Shown here: piece after piece, positions 16,302-25,644 of the stretch
Layout of the letters: each line of letters begins with the position of its first letter
Position numbering within the stretch: the stretch's first letter is position 1
Assembly: GCF_001282945.1 (NCBI RefSeq)
Contig: NZ_CDMG01000009.1
Span: 181,089 to 237,452 of the forward strand
Reading direction: 5' to 3'
Source: Helicobacter ailurogastricus
GTDB lineage: Bacteria; Campylobacterota; Campylobacteria; Campylobacterales; Helicobacteraceae
Length of the DNA stretch: 56,364 nucleotides
The notes under the pieces: model-generated
Database searches by the model: none
Told to the model about the DNA's origin: nothing
The model's input: only the letters and a program-made list of their open reading frames with translations
Translations under genes and position numbers: made by a program

Positions 16302-17051
16302 ATGAAAAAAGGCTTGGTGCTTATTTGTTTATCTTTAAGTCTGCTTGGGGCTTTTGGGGGGGAGCATTGGGGTTATAGCAAGGGTGTGGGTCCTAGGTAT
16401 TGGGGAAAATTGAGCCGAGATTATGAGATTTGCAAAAGCGGCAAAACGCAATCGCCCATCAACATCCAACACTACTACCACTCCCCAGACAAGGAAGATC
16501 TCAGCTTTGAGTATGAAAACACCAAGCCTCTATCCATTGCCTACTCTCATTACACTCTCGTGGCGCAGTTTAACGAGCCGGGCAATGCCGTTATCTTTAG
16601 AGATCACGAATATAGCCTTGTGAATTTGCACTTCCACATCCCTATGGAATTTGCTATCCATGGCAAAAAACAACCCTTGAGCATGCACTTGGTGCATCGG
16701 GATAAAGAAGGGGATTTATTGGTTGTGGGGATTGGCTTTAGCATAGGCAAAAAAAACCCTTTTTTTACCCCTATTCTCAACGCCTACAAATACCACACAG
16801 AGCCCAAACTCTTAGCCTTAAAAACTTTATTGCCCGATACCATACACTACTACCACTTCAACGGGTCGCTCACCACACCCCCTTGCTCGGAGGGTGTAAC
16901 TTGGTTTATAATTGAAGAAACCCTTAGCATTTCTAAAGAGCAGTTTGATGAGATGCAGCAAATCATGCACCACCAGTCAAATCAACGCCCCTTACAAAAG
17001 GATTATAACCGCGTGATTGTCAAAAGCTCGGCTATTGTGCGCGAGCATTGA
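16302..17051 (+). CDS. Periplasmic alpha-carbonic anhydrase
   Basis: It hydrates CO2 to bicarbonate in the periplasm; in H. pylori this enzyme supports acid acclimation beside urease. The 249-residue precursor has a signal peptide (MKKGLVLICLSLSLLGAFG) and mature HWGY start. Zinc ligands are His110, His112 and His129 (LHFHIPMEF and MHLVH), the same numbering as the H. pylori enzyme. Cys44 and Cys195 (in SLTTPPCSEG) should form the conserved disulfide. ATG 16302 is chosen over upstream starts because AAAGGA lies just before it. Its end overlaps the convergent miaA end by 20 bases. Confidence 0.95.
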   Translation: MKKGLVLICLSLSLLGAFGGEHWGYSKGVGPRYWGKLSRDYEICKSGKTQSPINIQHYYHSPDKEDLSFEYENTKPLSIAYSHYTLVAQFNEPGNAVIFRDHEYSLVNLHFHIPMEFAIHGKKQPLSMHLVHRDKEGDLLVVGIGFSIGKKNPFFTPILNAYKYHTEPKLLALKTLLPDTIHYYHFNGSLTTPPCSEGVTWFIIEETLSISKEQFDEMQQIMHHQSNQRPLQKDYNRVIVKSSAIVREH

Positions 17052-17916
17052 GGCTCAAGACTTCCTTTTTAATCTCTATAGGGCTTAAAAAGCGGGCGTT
17101 TTTAAATTGCGCCTTGTTAAAAGTCATCTGCCTTTTGGCAAGTTGGCATGTGTGGGTGGTGATGAGATTTTCTAGCTCTGTGGGGCCGATTTCTTGATTG
17201 AGGTACTGCAAGCACTCTTTAGGGCCTATGGCCTTAAAGGGTTGGCAGTGTGCGCCGTATTTTTGGGCCAACGCGTGAATCTCTTGCACCATGCCCTGTT
17301 TGAGCATGTCTTTTGTGCGCTGGGCGATTTGGGCGTGCAAAGTGGCTTTGTCTAGGGCCAGAACAAAAACGCGGATGGGGTGTTTAAAGGGTTCTTTGGG
17401 GTGCTCTTGAAAATAAAGGCTTGGGGGGGTGTTGGTGGCAAAGTAGAGTTTGAGTCCTTGCGTGGTGCGGTAGGGGTCAATGGCGCTCGTGGCGTAAGTG
17501 GGGTCAATTTGGGCTAAAAAGGCGTGGGGGTCTTTTAGAGCGCGGATTTTTTCTAAAATCTCTTGCTCTTGAGCTTGGGTGATTGAGGGTTTAGGGCTTA
17601 AGCCATCGATGAGCGCCTTTAAATAAAACCCGCTCCCGCCCACGATCAAAAGTGTTTCGTGTTCTAACATAGCCCTTTCAAGTTCAGTTTTAAAAACTTG
17701 GGCGTTGTTCTTTTGGGGGATTTTTAAGACATTTACGCCGTAGTGCTTGACAATCTCTAGCTCTTTGGGGCTTGGCTTTGCGCTGGCGATGTCTAGCTCT
17801 TGATAGACACTCAGCGAATCTAAAGACACAATGGGGGCGTTTAAGCTTAGAGCCAGCTCTAAGCCTAGGGTGCTCTTGCCGCTCCCGCTAGGACCGATGA
17901 TGGCGATTAAACTCAA
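17032..17916 (-). CDS. miaA: tRNA dimethylallyltransferase
   Basis: MiaA adds a dimethylallyl group to A37 of tRNAs that read codons beginning with U. The 294-residue protein has the P-loop GPSGSGKST (8-16), SLDSLSVYQELDIASAKPS with the catalytic Asp, GGSGFYLKALIDGL, and the C-terminal RQMTFNKAQF tRNA-binding region. It overlaps the rsfS stop by 4 bases, in a minus-strand run nikR-nadD-rsfS-miaA. Confidence 0.95.
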   Translation of the reverse strand: MSLIAIIGPSGSGKSTLGLELALSLNAPIVSLDSLSVYQELDIASAKPSPKELEIVKHYGVNVLKIPQKNNAQVFKTELERAMLEHETLLIVGGSGFYLKALIDGLSPKPSITQAQEQEILEKIRALKDPHAFLAQIDPTYATSAIDPYRTTQGLKLYFATNTPPSLYFQEHPKEPFKHPIRVFVLALDKATLHAQIAQRTKDMLKQGMVQEIHALAQKYGAHCQPFKAIGPKECLQYLNQEIGPTELENLITTHTCQLAKRQMTFNKAQFKNARFLSPIEIKKEVLSLNARAQ

Positions 17917-18233
17917 TTGGGTTTATTGTAGGTTTTTAAAAACCCGTCTAGATCAAAGCGGTCTCTGTAACTTTGGGTAAAAAGGTGAATCATAATGTCT
18001 CCCAAATCGATAACGATCCACTCTTCATTGCCATCGTCTATGGCGTAAAACTCCTCACCCAAAGGCTTGAGCGTGGTTTTTAGGTGATCTAAGAGAGCTA
18101 GGGCGTGTTTGCCCGCTAGGGTGGTGGCAATCACCACATGCTCAGTGATGTAGTCTTGCTCTCTTAGATCAAAGGTGGCGATGTCTTCGGCTTTCTTTTC
18201 TTCTAATAGGGCAACAATTCTAGCAATTCTCAT
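17913..18233 (-). CDS. rsfS: Ribosomal silencing factor RsfS
   Basis: RsfS binds ribosomal protein L14 and blocks 30S/50S joining in stationary phase. The 106-residue size and the sequences EDIATFDLR, HALALLDHLK, EWIVIDLGDIMIHLF and YRDRFDLDGF match the family. ATG 18233 has AAGGAGAA before it and overlaps nadD by 14 bases, a common rsfS-nadD arrangement. Confidence 0.93.
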   Translation of the reverse strand: MRIARIVALLEEKKAEDIATFDLREQDYITEHVVIATTLAGKHALALLDHLKTTLKPLGEEFYAIDDGNEEWIVIDLGDIMIHLFTQSYRDRFDLDGFLKTYNKPN

Positions 18234-18819
18234 GGTTCTCCTTAAAGGTTGTCACCACCCCTTCTTGCACCAAAGGGGGCAGGTGGGGGGGGATTTGGTG
18301 TTTTTCTAAAACGGCTTTGATTTGAGTCGATGAGATCGGGCATTTGATTTTATCAAGGGGCAAAAAAGAGTGGGCAAAACTTGGGGGTGTGTCTATTGGG
18401 TAGCCTTGCCTTTGCACTAAAATAAAATGTGCCAGTTGTATAAGCTCATCATAGCCCTCCCAATCCTTTAAGCTAGCCACATTGTCCGTGCCCATGACAA
18501 AGTAAAGTTTTTGTGGGGCGTAGGTTTTATGGAAGTGGCGCACGCTCTGAATGCTAGGCACGGGGCGCTCTTGCTGGATTTCATAATCGCTCACCTGCAC
18601 TTTATCCACGCCCCTTAAAAGCTCTTGCATCCATAACAGGCGTTGCTTGGGAGTGAAAGCGGGGGGGTTTTTAAAGGGGTTTTGGTGGGCAACTAGGACG
18701 AACAACAAGTCCAGCTCAAAGCAAGCTAGGGTTTGGTAAATCACTTCTAAATGGGCGATGTGCGGGGGGTCAAAGCTGCCCCCATAAAGCGCAATGGTGG
18801 GCTTAAGTGTTGTGCTCAA
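18220..18819 (-). CDS. nadD: Nicotinate-nucleotide adenylyltransferase
   Basis: NadD joins nicotinate mononucleotide and ATP to make deamido-NAD. The 199-residue protein has the nucleotidyltransferase motif [13 protein letters not shown] (13-25), FVMGTDN and the C-terminal [10 protein letters not shown]. The start is TTG (18819), overlapping the nikR end by 17 bases; no ATG is available in the right place. A C8 run (18285-18292, coding for part of QIPPHLPP) lies near the end of the gene. Confidence 0.94.
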   Translation of the reverse strand: MSTTLKPTIALYGGSFDPPHIAHLEVIYQTLACFELDLLFVLVAHQNPFKNPPAFTPKQRLLWMQELLRGVDKVQVSDYEIQQERPVPSIQSVRHFHKTYAPQKLYFVMGTDNVASLKDWEGYDELIQLAHFILVQRQGYPIDTPPSFAHSFLPLDKIKCPISSTQIKAVLEKHQIPPHLPPLVQEGVVTTFKENHENC

Positions 18820-19246
18820 AGCTCGATGCTTTGGTGAGCTTAGAAAATTTCACCCCTTTAAGCCCCCCGATTTCTAAATGCAAGTGCATGATGTCTGCCG
18901 GCTTGCCCTTTAAGATGATCGTTTCTAGGCAATTATGGGTGTCTAAATGTACATGCGTGGTGCATAAAATGCTGATGTGGCTCTCGTGCTGGATGTCTAT
19001 CATGCGCTGATTCAATTCGCGCTGGTGGTGGTCATAAATGAGCACCACCACCGCCACAATCGGCCCGCTATCTTGTGTATCCGCCCTAGACCAGCTGTCC
19101 TCAACCAAGCGTTCTCTGATCATGTCGCGCACCAATTCGGATCGGGAAGAATACCCGTTTTTAATGATGCGGTTGTCTAGCTCATCTAAAAGATTTTGTT
19201 GCAAGGACACCGAAAACCTGATGATCGAATCTTCTTTGTTTTCCAT
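18803..19246 (-). CDS. nikR: Nickel-responsive regulator NikR
   Basis: NikR is a tetrameric ribbon-helix-helix repressor/activator that senses nickel and controls urease, nickel uptake and hydrogenase-related genes. The 147 residues contain the N-terminal DNA-binding [15 protein letters not shown] and [13 protein letters not shown], and a C-terminal ACT-like domain. Metal ligands are visible as His87, His98, His100 and Cys106, one residue earlier than in H. pylori. ATG 19246 follows a GGAG site. Likely targets in this window (hyd, TonB receptor) are inference. Confidence 0.96.
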   Translation of the reverse strand: MENKEDSIIRFSVSLQQNLLDELDNRIIKNGYSSRSELVRDMIRERLVEDSWSRADTQDSGPIVAVVVLIYDHHQRELNQRMIDIQHESHISILCTTHVHLDTHNCLETIILKGKPADIMHLHLEIGGLKGVKFSKLTKASSFEHNT

Positions 19247-19271
19247 GGTACTCCTCTAAAAAACCGCCATT

Positions 19272-20117
19272 TTAGCGCAATTGTGCGGATTTATCAAGTT
19301 TGATAAACGCCCACAACCCCAAAGACACCAGCACCATACAAAAGCTCAAAATCTGCCCCATGCTCAAGTGCCACGCATAATAGCCAAGTTGTGCGTCCGC
19401 CTCCCTAAAATACTCCGCCACAAAGCGCGCACACGCATAAGCAAAGCCATAAACCACCATGAGCATGCCATGCGCCTTGGTGTATCGTTTGGCAACAACA
19501 ATCACCAAAAACACGCAAAAACCCTCTAAAAATGCCTCGATGAGTTGGCTAGGGTAGCGCAAAACCCCATTCACCACAATGCCTATGCTTTCACCAAAGC
19601 GATCCCCGGGGGGCACAACGCGCCCGAAGAGCTCTTGGTTTAAAAAATTGCCGATACGCCCAAAGACATAGGCTAAGGGCAAACTCACGGCGATCAAATC
19701 CAAATAAATCAAGAAGTTTTGCTTTTTAACTTTACTAAAGAGCCAAGATGAGATCAAAAAACCCACTAGCCCGCCGTGATAACTCATCCCTCTAATGCCG
19801 ATGAATTGCCCCTCATAAAAGGGGTTAAAAATTTGCCACGGGGCTTTGAGGTAGTAGAGCGTATTTGGGTCATAAATGAGGATATAGCCCAGCCTTGCGC
19901 CCAAAACCACCCCCACCTCAGCGTATAAAAAATAGCTCTCAAAGTTGCTTTGGCTAATGGGAAATCTCTTAGGGTCTGTCTTTAACGCCCTCTTAGCTAG
20001 AAAAAACGCCACTAAAAGGGCGCTCACATAGGCAAGCCCATACCAATGCACGGGAATGCCAAAGAGATGAAATGCAATGGGGCTAAAGTGGCTATAAATC
20101 GTGTTCCAATAACTCAC
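19272..20117 (-). CDS. lgt: Prolipoprotein diacylglyceryl transferase
   Basis: Lgt transfers diacylglycerol from phosphatidylglycerol to the lipobox Cys of lipoprotein precursors in the inner membrane. The 281-residue protein has seven hydrophobic helices, FGIPVHWYGLAY, the essential HGG of MSYHGGLVG, and the Lgt signature GRIGNFLNQELFGR. GTG 20117 has AAGGAG four bases upstream; the gene overlaps the end of the pseudouridine synthase by 26 bases. Confidence 0.95.
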   Translation of the reverse strand: MSYWNTIYSHFSPIAFHLFGIPVHWYGLAYVSALLVAFFLAKRALKTDPKRFPISQSNFESYFLYAEVGVVLGARLGYILIYDPNTLYYLKAPWQIFNPFYEGQFIGIRGMSYHGGLVGFLISSWLFSKVKKQNFLIYLDLIAVSLPLAYVFGRIGNFLNQELFGRVVPPGDRFGESIGIVVNGVLRYPSQLIEAFLEGFCVFLVIVVAKRYTKAHGMLMVVYGFAYACARFVAEYFREADAQLGYYAWHLSMGQILSFCMVLVSLGLWAFIKLDKSAQLR

Positions 20118-20853
20118 AAAACTCCTTAAGGCAAGGGGGGATGGGGGCTTTAAACTTCAATCCCAATAGCTCTAACTTATAGGCGTGTAAGAAAAAATGC
20201 TTATGTGCCCTTGCGCCGTAAAAAATGTCGCCCACAATGGGGTGGTTGAGATGGGCTAAATGCGCGCGGATTTGGTGCGTCACTCCCGTTTCAATCACCA
20301 CCTTTAATAAAGTCATCTGCCCGATGCTTTTAAGAGGCGTGATATGTGTGATGGCCCTTTTGCCCTTGCTATCCACAAATGCGCGTACAAAGCCCTTTTT
20401 ATCCTCTATGTGGCTCTTTTGCACGCTTAAGGGTTGCTTTAAAGTTAAGGGCTTGTCTAGCACCCCTTGCACTAAAGCGACATACTCTTTATAGACTTTA
20501 CGCTCTTTAAACGCCTCTAGGGCTTCCTTGTAAAACCCCCCCAAACCCAGTAACAAAACCCCGCTTGTGCTTTTGTCCAAGCGGTGTATCAACTGATAGG
20601 GCTTGTGGATGCGCTCTAGCTCAAAGCTCGACACATTGGGGGCTTTATCTAGGGCTAAAAACTCCGCCCCTTTAGCTAAAACCGCGCTTTGGCACTCCAG
20701 CACGCTTAAAAAGGTGTGTGGCTCTAACAGCTTTCTAGCCAATTTTAGCCTCTGGCCTGCTACACTGACAAGCCCCCTATCGATGAGCCTTTTAGCCTCT
20801 TTGTGTGAGACTTGGCGTTGCTTGGCTAGGATTTTATAGGCGGGCATTGGCAC
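20092..20853 (-). CDS. RluA-family rRNA pseudouridine synthase (RluD-like, HP0956-like)
   Basis: The 253-residue protein has an S4-like N-terminal RNA-binding segment (SHKEAKRLIDRGLVSVAG) and the catalytic HRLDKSTSG motif with its essential Asp, then TGVTHQIRAHLAHLNHPIVGD, both diagnostic of RluA-type enzymes. GTG 20853 has GGAGG six bases upstream; the nearby ATG 20847 lacks a good site. It overlaps waaA by 20 bases. The exact uridine target in rRNA cannot be told from sequence. Confidence 0.9.
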   Translation of the reverse strand: MPMPAYKILAKQRQVSHKEAKRLIDRGLVSVAGQRLKLARKLLEPHTFLSVLECQSAVLAKGAEFLALDKAPNVSSFELERIHKPYQLIHRLDKSTSGVLLLGLGGFYKEALEAFKERKVYKEYVALVQGVLDKPLTLKQPLSVQKSHIEDKKGFVRAFVDSKGKRAITHITPLKSIGQMTLLKVVIETGVTHQIRAHLAHLNHPIVGDIFYGARAHKHFFLHAYKLELLGLKFKAPIPPCLKEFCELLEHDL

Positions 20854-22021
20854 GAATCGCCTCCACTAGGGTTTGTAAGCTTTGGTTTTGTGTGTTGATG
20901 TGGCTAGGTTTTAGCATGGCGTGCTTGGCTAAAGTGGGGGCAAGCTCTTGAGACTGGACTAAGCTAAAGTTTTGCACCCAAGCAAATAGAGATTCTTGAT
21001 TAAAAATATGCACCCCGCTGATGAGCTTGACCCCAAAGTAGGCGGGCTCTAGGGGGTTGTGCCCGCCAATGGGCGCAAACGCCCCGCCCAAAATCACAAT
21101 GTCGGCGATCGCATAAAAGTTAATGAGCTCGCCTAGCGCGTCAATGAGAAGCACTTTACTACCCCACTTTAGCCCACTGGAAAAACAGCTAAAATCGCCC
21201 TTTAATTTGGGGTGCTTTTCTAAGTAGTTTTTCACTTCCTTAAAGCGCTCGGGGTGGCGGGGGACTAAGATGAGTTGCGCCGGCTCTTGTAGTCTCAAAA
21301 ACGTCTCCACAATCAACGCTTCTTCGCTCGGGTGTGTGCTTGCACCCACGATGGTTAAGTTTTTAAGTTTGGGGTAATTTTTGGTGCAAAGGGGGGGGTT
21401 GAATAGTTTTGTGTGTGGGAAAACGCAAGGTGTTTTTGCTCCCAAACTCTCTAACCTCTCTTTGTCTAAGGCACTTTGGGCATAGATAAAGTCAATGTTT
21501 TTAAAAAGGGCGGTGTAAAAGGGTTTGAGGCGTAGGTATTTAGGGTAAGAGCGGTGCGAAATGCGCGCGTTGATTAAAAAAGTCTTGGCTCCCACAGCTT
21601 TAGCTGTGGCAAAGAGATTGAGCCACAGCTCCGCCTCTGTCACCACAAGGGCTTTTAGCTCACTTAAATCCTTGCGCCATAAAAACAACAAAGTTTCAAA
21701 GAGCAAAAAGCGCACTTGGAGTTTGGGGTGGATCTTGGCTAATTTTTGGGCGTGGTTGTAGCCCGTCTGTGTGGTCGTGGTTAAAAGCGTGGGCGTGTCT
21801 TTCAAGGCATTTAGCACACACTCTAAAGACTTCGCCTCGCCTAGCGAGCAGGCGTGCAACCACAAGCGGGGCTTAAACTCAAGCGCATGCCCTTTGGCAA
21901 AAAAACGCCCTTTCAAAGAGTAGCGGTACTTTGCCTTAAGCGAAAATAGGGCCAAAAGGGGCGTGGCTACACAATGGCCCAAGCCCAAAAGCGACACATA
22001 CACGGCTTTAAAAAATGCCAA
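20834..22021 (-). CDS. waaA: 3-deoxy-D-manno-octulosonic acid (KDO) transferase
   Basis: WaaA (KdtA) links KDO to lipid A precursors at the inner membrane. The 395-residue GT30 protein has an N-terminal membrane segment, the acceptor/catalytic region LWLHACSLGEAKSLE, LLTTTTQTGYNHA, TIVGASTHPSEE, LVPRHPERF and the C-terminal donor-binding GGAFAPIGGHNPLEPAYFG. A G/C8 run (21391-21398) lies within the coding sequence. It starts 3 bases after flgZ. Confidence 0.94.
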   Translation of the reverse strand: MAFFKAVYVSLLGLGHCVATPLLALFSLKAKYRYSLKGRFFAKGHALEFKPRLWLHACSLGEAKSLECVLNALKDTPTLLTTTTQTGYNHAQKLAKIHPKLQVRFLLFETLLFLWRKDLSELKALVVTEAELWLNLFATAKAVGAKTFLINARISHRSYPKYLRLKPFYTALFKNIDFIYAQSALDKERLESLGAKTPCVFPHTKLFNPPLCTKNYPKLKNLTIVGASTHPSEEALIVETFLRLQEPAQLILVPRHPERFKEVKNYLEKHPKLKGDFSCFSSGLKWGSKVLLIDALGELINFYAIADIVILGGAFAPIGGHNPLEPAYFGVKLISGVHIFNQESLFAWVQNFSLVQSQELAPTLAKHAMLKPSHINTQNQSLQTLVEAIRANARL

Positions 22022-22024
22022 ATC

Positions 22025-22744
22025 TTAAGCAGGCTGGGCGGTGCTGTCGATGTATAAAATCCGCCCACAATGCGGGCAGGTCAAAATGTCGCTGCTGCTT
22101 AAAACCTCGGCATAGGTGCGATCATTAATGCGGATAAAGCACCCCCCACAAGCCTGCTTTTTCACGCTCACCACGCAGGTGTTGCCGGCCCAACGGCGGA
22201 TTTTCTCATAAAAGGCGATCAGTTTATGGTCCATTTTCAAGGTCAAGTCTTGTTTTTCTTGAAAAATGGCTTGTTGTTTCTCTTTAATCTCGGCGGTGTC
22301 TGCCTCCACTTTTTCCTCTAAAACGGCGATCTCTTGTGCCAAACTCTCTAATGCGCTTTGCAATTCCTCTTGTAATTTGCTCTTGTGTCCGCTCTCATTT
22401 TGCAAGCGTTCGATCTCTTTGTTGGCTTGGTTCGCCCGCTCTTTGGTGATGTCCTCTTCAATGCTAAGAGAGCGCAACTCTCGCTCAGACTTCACCTGAG
22501 AAATCTTTTTTTGGATGCTATCCACCTTAGCGTTCGTTTCGTGCAGGGCTTGCTCGTTCTTTTGGATTTGCAGATGCAAGCTTGCCTTTTCTTCCTCAAG
22601 TAGGGCGTATTCTGTCTGCTTTTTCTGTCTTGTAGCGAGGGCTTTGTCTAAGTCGGCTCTCTTTGCCTTAATCAAAGGCTCCAGGGCTTCAATGTCTTTA
22701 TCTAACTTGGCAATTTGGATCAACTGCACTAAGTGAGCGTTCAT
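22025..22744 (-). CDS. flgZ: Zinc-ribbon/coiled-coil protein FlgZ (HP0958-like)
   Basis: In H. pylori this protein is needed for flagella: it protects the sigma factor RpoN and binds flaA mRNA. The 239-residue protein is a long coiled coil (about residues 10-170, rich in Glu, Lys and Gln) ending in a zinc ribbon with CGGC and CPHC pairs. ATG 22744 (MNAHLVQLIQIAKLDKDI) is preferred; the longer frame runs into the nif3 gene. It sits between nif3 and waaA, as in H. pylori. Confidence 0.9.
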   Translation of the reverse strand: MNAHLVQLIQIAKLDKDIEALEPLIKAKRADLDKALATRQKKQTEYALLEEEKASLHLQIQKNEQALHETNAKVDSIQKKISQVKSERELRSLSIEEDITKERANQANKEIERLQNESGHKSKLQEELQSALESLAQEIAVLEEKVEADTAEIKEKQQAIFQEKQDLTLKMDHKLIAFYEKIRRWAGNTCVVSVKKQACGGCFIRINDRTYAEVLSSSDILTCPHCGRILYIDSTAQPA

Positions 22745-22745
22745 G

Positions 22746-23501
22746 TCAAACCTTAAGCATAAATGGATTTTTACAATCCAGTAGTTTAACACACTTTACT
22801 TGAGATTGCAAAATGTAGGGCTCTAGCAAGTCTTTCAGCAAAGGCACAAAAAACTTTTCGCTCTCATAATGGGGGACTTCTAAAAGCGAAACCCCCACAC
22901 TCAAAGCCTGCATGGCATCGTGGTGCTTGATGTCGCCCGTGATGAGACAAAGATTTTTAGGGGCTTCTTTAAGCTCGTGTAAAACCCCACAGCCCGCCCC
23001 GCACACCACCGCCACACGCTCAATCGGGGTTTTCGCGTCTGCTAGGCGCACATAGGGCAGGTTTAAACGCTCTTGCACTTGCGTGGCTAGGTGGTCTAAA
23101 CTTATAGGCGTGGTGTCTGCCACTAACGCCATGCCCTCTTCTTTGGTGTGGCTCAAGCCCAAAATTTTGGCAAAGTGGGGGTTTAAATGGGTCTTGTCAA
23201 AATTCGTGTGCAAAGCTACAAGAGCACAGGATTTTTGTAGCAACAAAGCGGCGATGTTGGCGGGGTAAAGGCTGGGGTTAAAGTTTTTAAAGGGCTTGAA
23301 AAACAGGGGGTGGTGGGTGAGCACCACGCTTTTAGGGGGCAATTCCTGCGCCAGCTCTAAAGTGAGCTCTAGGGCGATGGCGATGTTTTCATACTCTGCG
23401 TTGTTACTGCCTAAATTTAGCCCACAATTATCCCAGCTCTCTTGCAAAGAAAAGGGGCTTAAGCCCTCTAAAAAGGCGATGAGCTCGTTTAACTTAAGCA
23501 T
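22746..23501 (-). CDS. Nif3-like dinuclear metal-binding protein (HP0959-like)
   Basis: The 251-residue protein has the Nif3/YbgI core: WDNCGLNLG near the start, [40 protein letters not shown] and [11 protein letters not shown], with His and Asp residues that bind two metals. Members are GTP cyclohydrolase 1 type 2-like; physiological function is not settled. ATG 23501 overlaps the glyQ stop by 8 bases. Confidence 0.9.
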   Translation of the reverse strand: MLKLNELIAFLEGLSPFSLQESWDNCGLNLGSNNAEYENIAIALELTLELAQELPPKSVVLTHHPLFFKPFKNFNPSLYPANIAALLLQKSCALVALHTNFDKTHLNPHFAKILGLSHTKEEGMALVADTTPISLDHLATQVQERLNLPYVRLADAKTPIERVAVVCGAGCGVLHELKEAPKNLCLITGDIKHHDAMQALSVGVSLLEVPHYESEKFFVPLLKDLLEPYILQSQVKCVKLLDCKNPFMLKV

Positions 23502-24375
23502 TAAGCCGTTTGAGCCGCTCGGGCTCTTGTTCTTTGTAAAGCAAGGCACAGGCTTTGGCAAGCTCGCGGATTTTTAAAATGCACTCTTGGCGTTTAGCCA
23601 CCGATAGGGCTTTTCTTGCGTCTAGGACATTGAAAAAATGGCTAGAGAGCATCACAAAATCGTAAGCTACTAGGGGCAAGTTCTGCTCTAAGCACCGCTT
23701 GGCTTCGGCTTGGTTGTTGGCAAAACTTGTTTGCAAAAAGTCTAAATTAGCGTGGTTGAAGTGGTAATGGCTAAACTCAAACTCGCCCTCCAAATGCACC
23801 TCTTTATAATACACGGGCTTGTTGTCTTTAAGCGTCCAAACAATATCCAGCACCGAATCGACTTGTTGGATATAAGTCGCTAACCTCTCCACGCCATAGG
23901 TGATCTCAATGGGCGTAGGGCTGCACGCGATCGAGCCCACTTGTTGAAAGTAGGTAAATTGCGTGATCTCCATGCCATCAAGCCACACCTCCCAGCCTAG
24001 CCCCCACGCCCCCAAAGTGGGCGACTCCCAGTTGTCCTCCACAAAACGGATGTCGTGTTTGGCAAAGTCAATGCCTAGAGCCTCTAAACTTTGCAAATAC
24101 AATTCTTGGATATTTAAGGGGCTTGGCTTGATTAAAACCTGAAATTGATAGTAACTGCCTAAGCGATTAGGGTTTTCCCCATAGCGCCCGTCTGTGGGGC
24201 GGCGGGAAGGGGCGACATACGCCACGCTCCACGGGGTGGAGTCTAAACTTCTTAGCAAGGTGGCGGGGTGGAATGTCCCCGCCCCTGCTGGGATGTCATA
24301 GGGCTGTAACAGGGTGCAACCTTGCTTTGCCCAAAACTCTTGTAATTTTAATAAGATATTCGAAAAGGTTAGCAT
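23494..24375 (-). CDS. glyQ: Glycyl-tRNA synthetase alpha subunit
   Basis: GlyQ is the catalytic subunit of the bacterial alpha2beta2 glycyl-tRNA synthetase. The 293 residues match the family length and motifs: [59 protein letters not shown] and [14 protein letters not shown]. The beta subunit gene glyS is about 7 kb upstream in the same strand rather than adjacent. Confidence 0.96.
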   Translation of the reverse strand: MLTFSNILLKLQEFWAKQGCTLLQPYDIPAGAGTFHPATLLRSLDSTPWSVAYVAPSRRPTDGRYGENPNRLGSYYQFQVLIKPSPLNIQELYLQSLEALGIDFAKHDIRFVEDNWESPTLGAWGLGWEVWLDGMEITQFTYFQQVGSIACSPTPIEITYGVERLATYIQQVDSVLDIVWTLKDNKPVYYKEVHLEGEFEFSHYHFNHANLDFLQTSFANNQAEAKRCLEQNLPLVAYDFVMLSSHFFNVLDARKALSVAKRQECILKIRELAKACALLYKEQEPERLKRLNA

Positions 24376-24385
24376 GGCGTTATCC

Positions 24386-25318
24386 TTAGCGTTTAATCAA
24401 AGCGGTCATGCTCTCAAGCGGGTTTTTGCCCTCTAAGAGCAAGTCTAATTCTTTGGCAATGGGAGTGTGGATGTTCTCCCTGGTGGCGATCTGCACGATG
24501 GCTTTGGTGGTTTTGATCCCCTCGGCGACTTCTTGCAATTCCTCAATGATTGTGGCTAGGGGTTTGCATTGGGCAATGCCTAGCCCCACTCTATAATTGC
24601 GTGAGAGCAAAGAGTTTGCCGTTAAAAACAAATCCCCCGCTCCAGACAAGCCTAAAAAGGTTTGCTGTTTACCCCCAAAATGCGCCCCAAAACGACTCAT
24701 TTCCACAAGCCCCCTTGAGAGCAAACTTGCCTTAGCCCCCTGCCCTAACTCCAGCCCATCGCACACCCCAGCGGCGATGGCAATCACATTTTTATACGCC
24801 CCGGCAATCTCTGCCCCCCTCATGTCCTCTTGGATATACGAGCGGATGAAGGCGGGCAAACAGGCGGCAAACTCTTGGGCTAATTCGGGGTTTTTAGAAT
24901 GGAGTGCCAAAGCACAGGGCAAGCTTGTCACAATCTCTTTAGCAAAGCTAGGGCCTGCCAAATAACAAATGTTTTGGCTGTCTAAAAACGCCTCGGCAAT
25001 TTGGCTCACAAAACACCCCCCGATCTCAATCCCCTTAGCGGCGATCAACACCCTAGAGTTTTTAGGCAGTTTTGCCTCTTCAAACCACGCCCTCAAATGC
25101 TGTACGCTGATGGCAATGACAAATAAATCCGCCTCTAAAGCCTCTTGCAAAGAGCCCTGAGTGATTGGCTCATGCCCCTTGAGTACAAGGTCTTTGTTTA
25201 AGGGCATGAGTAGGGATGTTAAATCCTGTCTGGAAACAATCTTGATGGGGTTTTTATGCCCTAGTGCAAAGGCCAATGCCCTCCCCCAAGCCCCCCCGCC
25301 AAAAACCGCAACACGCAT
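24386..25318 (-). CDS. gpsA: Glycerol-3-phosphate dehydrogenase [NAD(P)+]
   Basis: GpsA reduces dihydroxyacetone phosphate to sn-glycerol-3-phosphate for phospholipid synthesis. The 310-residue protein has the Rossmann motif [32 protein letters not shown], the catalytic Lys region [13 protein letters not shown] and [13 protein letters not shown] 25318 is chosen over 25324 because AAAGG is better spaced from it. It lies 10 bases upstream of glyQ. Confidence 0.95.
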   Translation of the reverse strand: MRVAVFGGGAWGRALAFALGHKNPIKIVSRQDLTSLLMPLNKDLVLKGHEPITQGSLQEALEADLFVIAISVQHLRAWFEEAKLPKNSRVLIAAKGIEIGGCFVSQIAEAFLDSQNICYLAGPSFAKEIVTSLPCALALHSKNPELAQEFAACLPAFIRSYIQEDMRGAEIAGAYKNVIAIAAGVCDGLELGQGAKASLLSRGLVEMSRFGAHFGGKQQTFLGLSGAGDLFLTANSLLSRNYRVGLGIAQCKPLATIIEELQEVAEGIKTTKAIVQIATRENIHTPIAKELDLLLEGKNPLESMTALIKR

Positions 25319-25353
25319 AGCCATCCTTTCGCAAAAACTTTATTCTAGCATGT

Positions 25354-25644
25354 TTAAACTAGGGGTGTAGAGATCGCCCCCAGCGGGATTAAATACAAGG
25401 TTGCCTCTTTGCTGAGGGCGTGGATTTGCTTGGCTAAAACTTGTGCCCTCTCCTCCTCTAAGTAGAGTTTAAACAGCCCGTAGTCCTTGCGTCCGCTCAC
25501 CTGCTCTTTTTCGCTTTTTAAAAGCGTGGAAGTGGCGTACTCAAAGCACTCCCCAAAGTAAAAATCCTCATGCCCGTGGGCGAATAGGTGGTCCACGATC
25601 ATGTCCTTAATCGCTAAGTCCGCATAAATCTCCACTAAAACCAT
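25354..25644 (-). CDS. DUF3240-type small protein linked to the Czn efflux system
   Basis: The 96-residue protein begins MVLVEIYADLAIKDMIVDHLF and has a ferredoxin-like pattern of alternating strands and helices, with an acidic/His segment HGHEDFYFGE and a final hydrophobic strand LYLIPLGA. DUF3240 proteins occur beside heavy-metal RND pumps and resemble small ACT/PII-like regulators. Its ATG overlaps the cznA stop by one base (TGATG), so translation is coupled. The longer frame to 25818 only overlaps cznA. A metal-sensing or pump-tuning role is inference. Confidence 0.7.
   Translation of the reverse strand: MVLVEIYADLAIKDMIVDHLFAHGHEDFYFGECFEYATSTLLKSEKEQVSGRKDYGLFKLYLEEERAQVLAKQIHALSKEATLYLIPLGAISTPLV

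Noticed and set aside
18285-18292. G/C8 runs in nadD (18285), waaA (21391) and pxpC (36411) as phase switches
   Set aside because: All three frames are intact, the runs are shorter than the G10 tract, and such genes are not usual contingency loci; noted in gene entries only.
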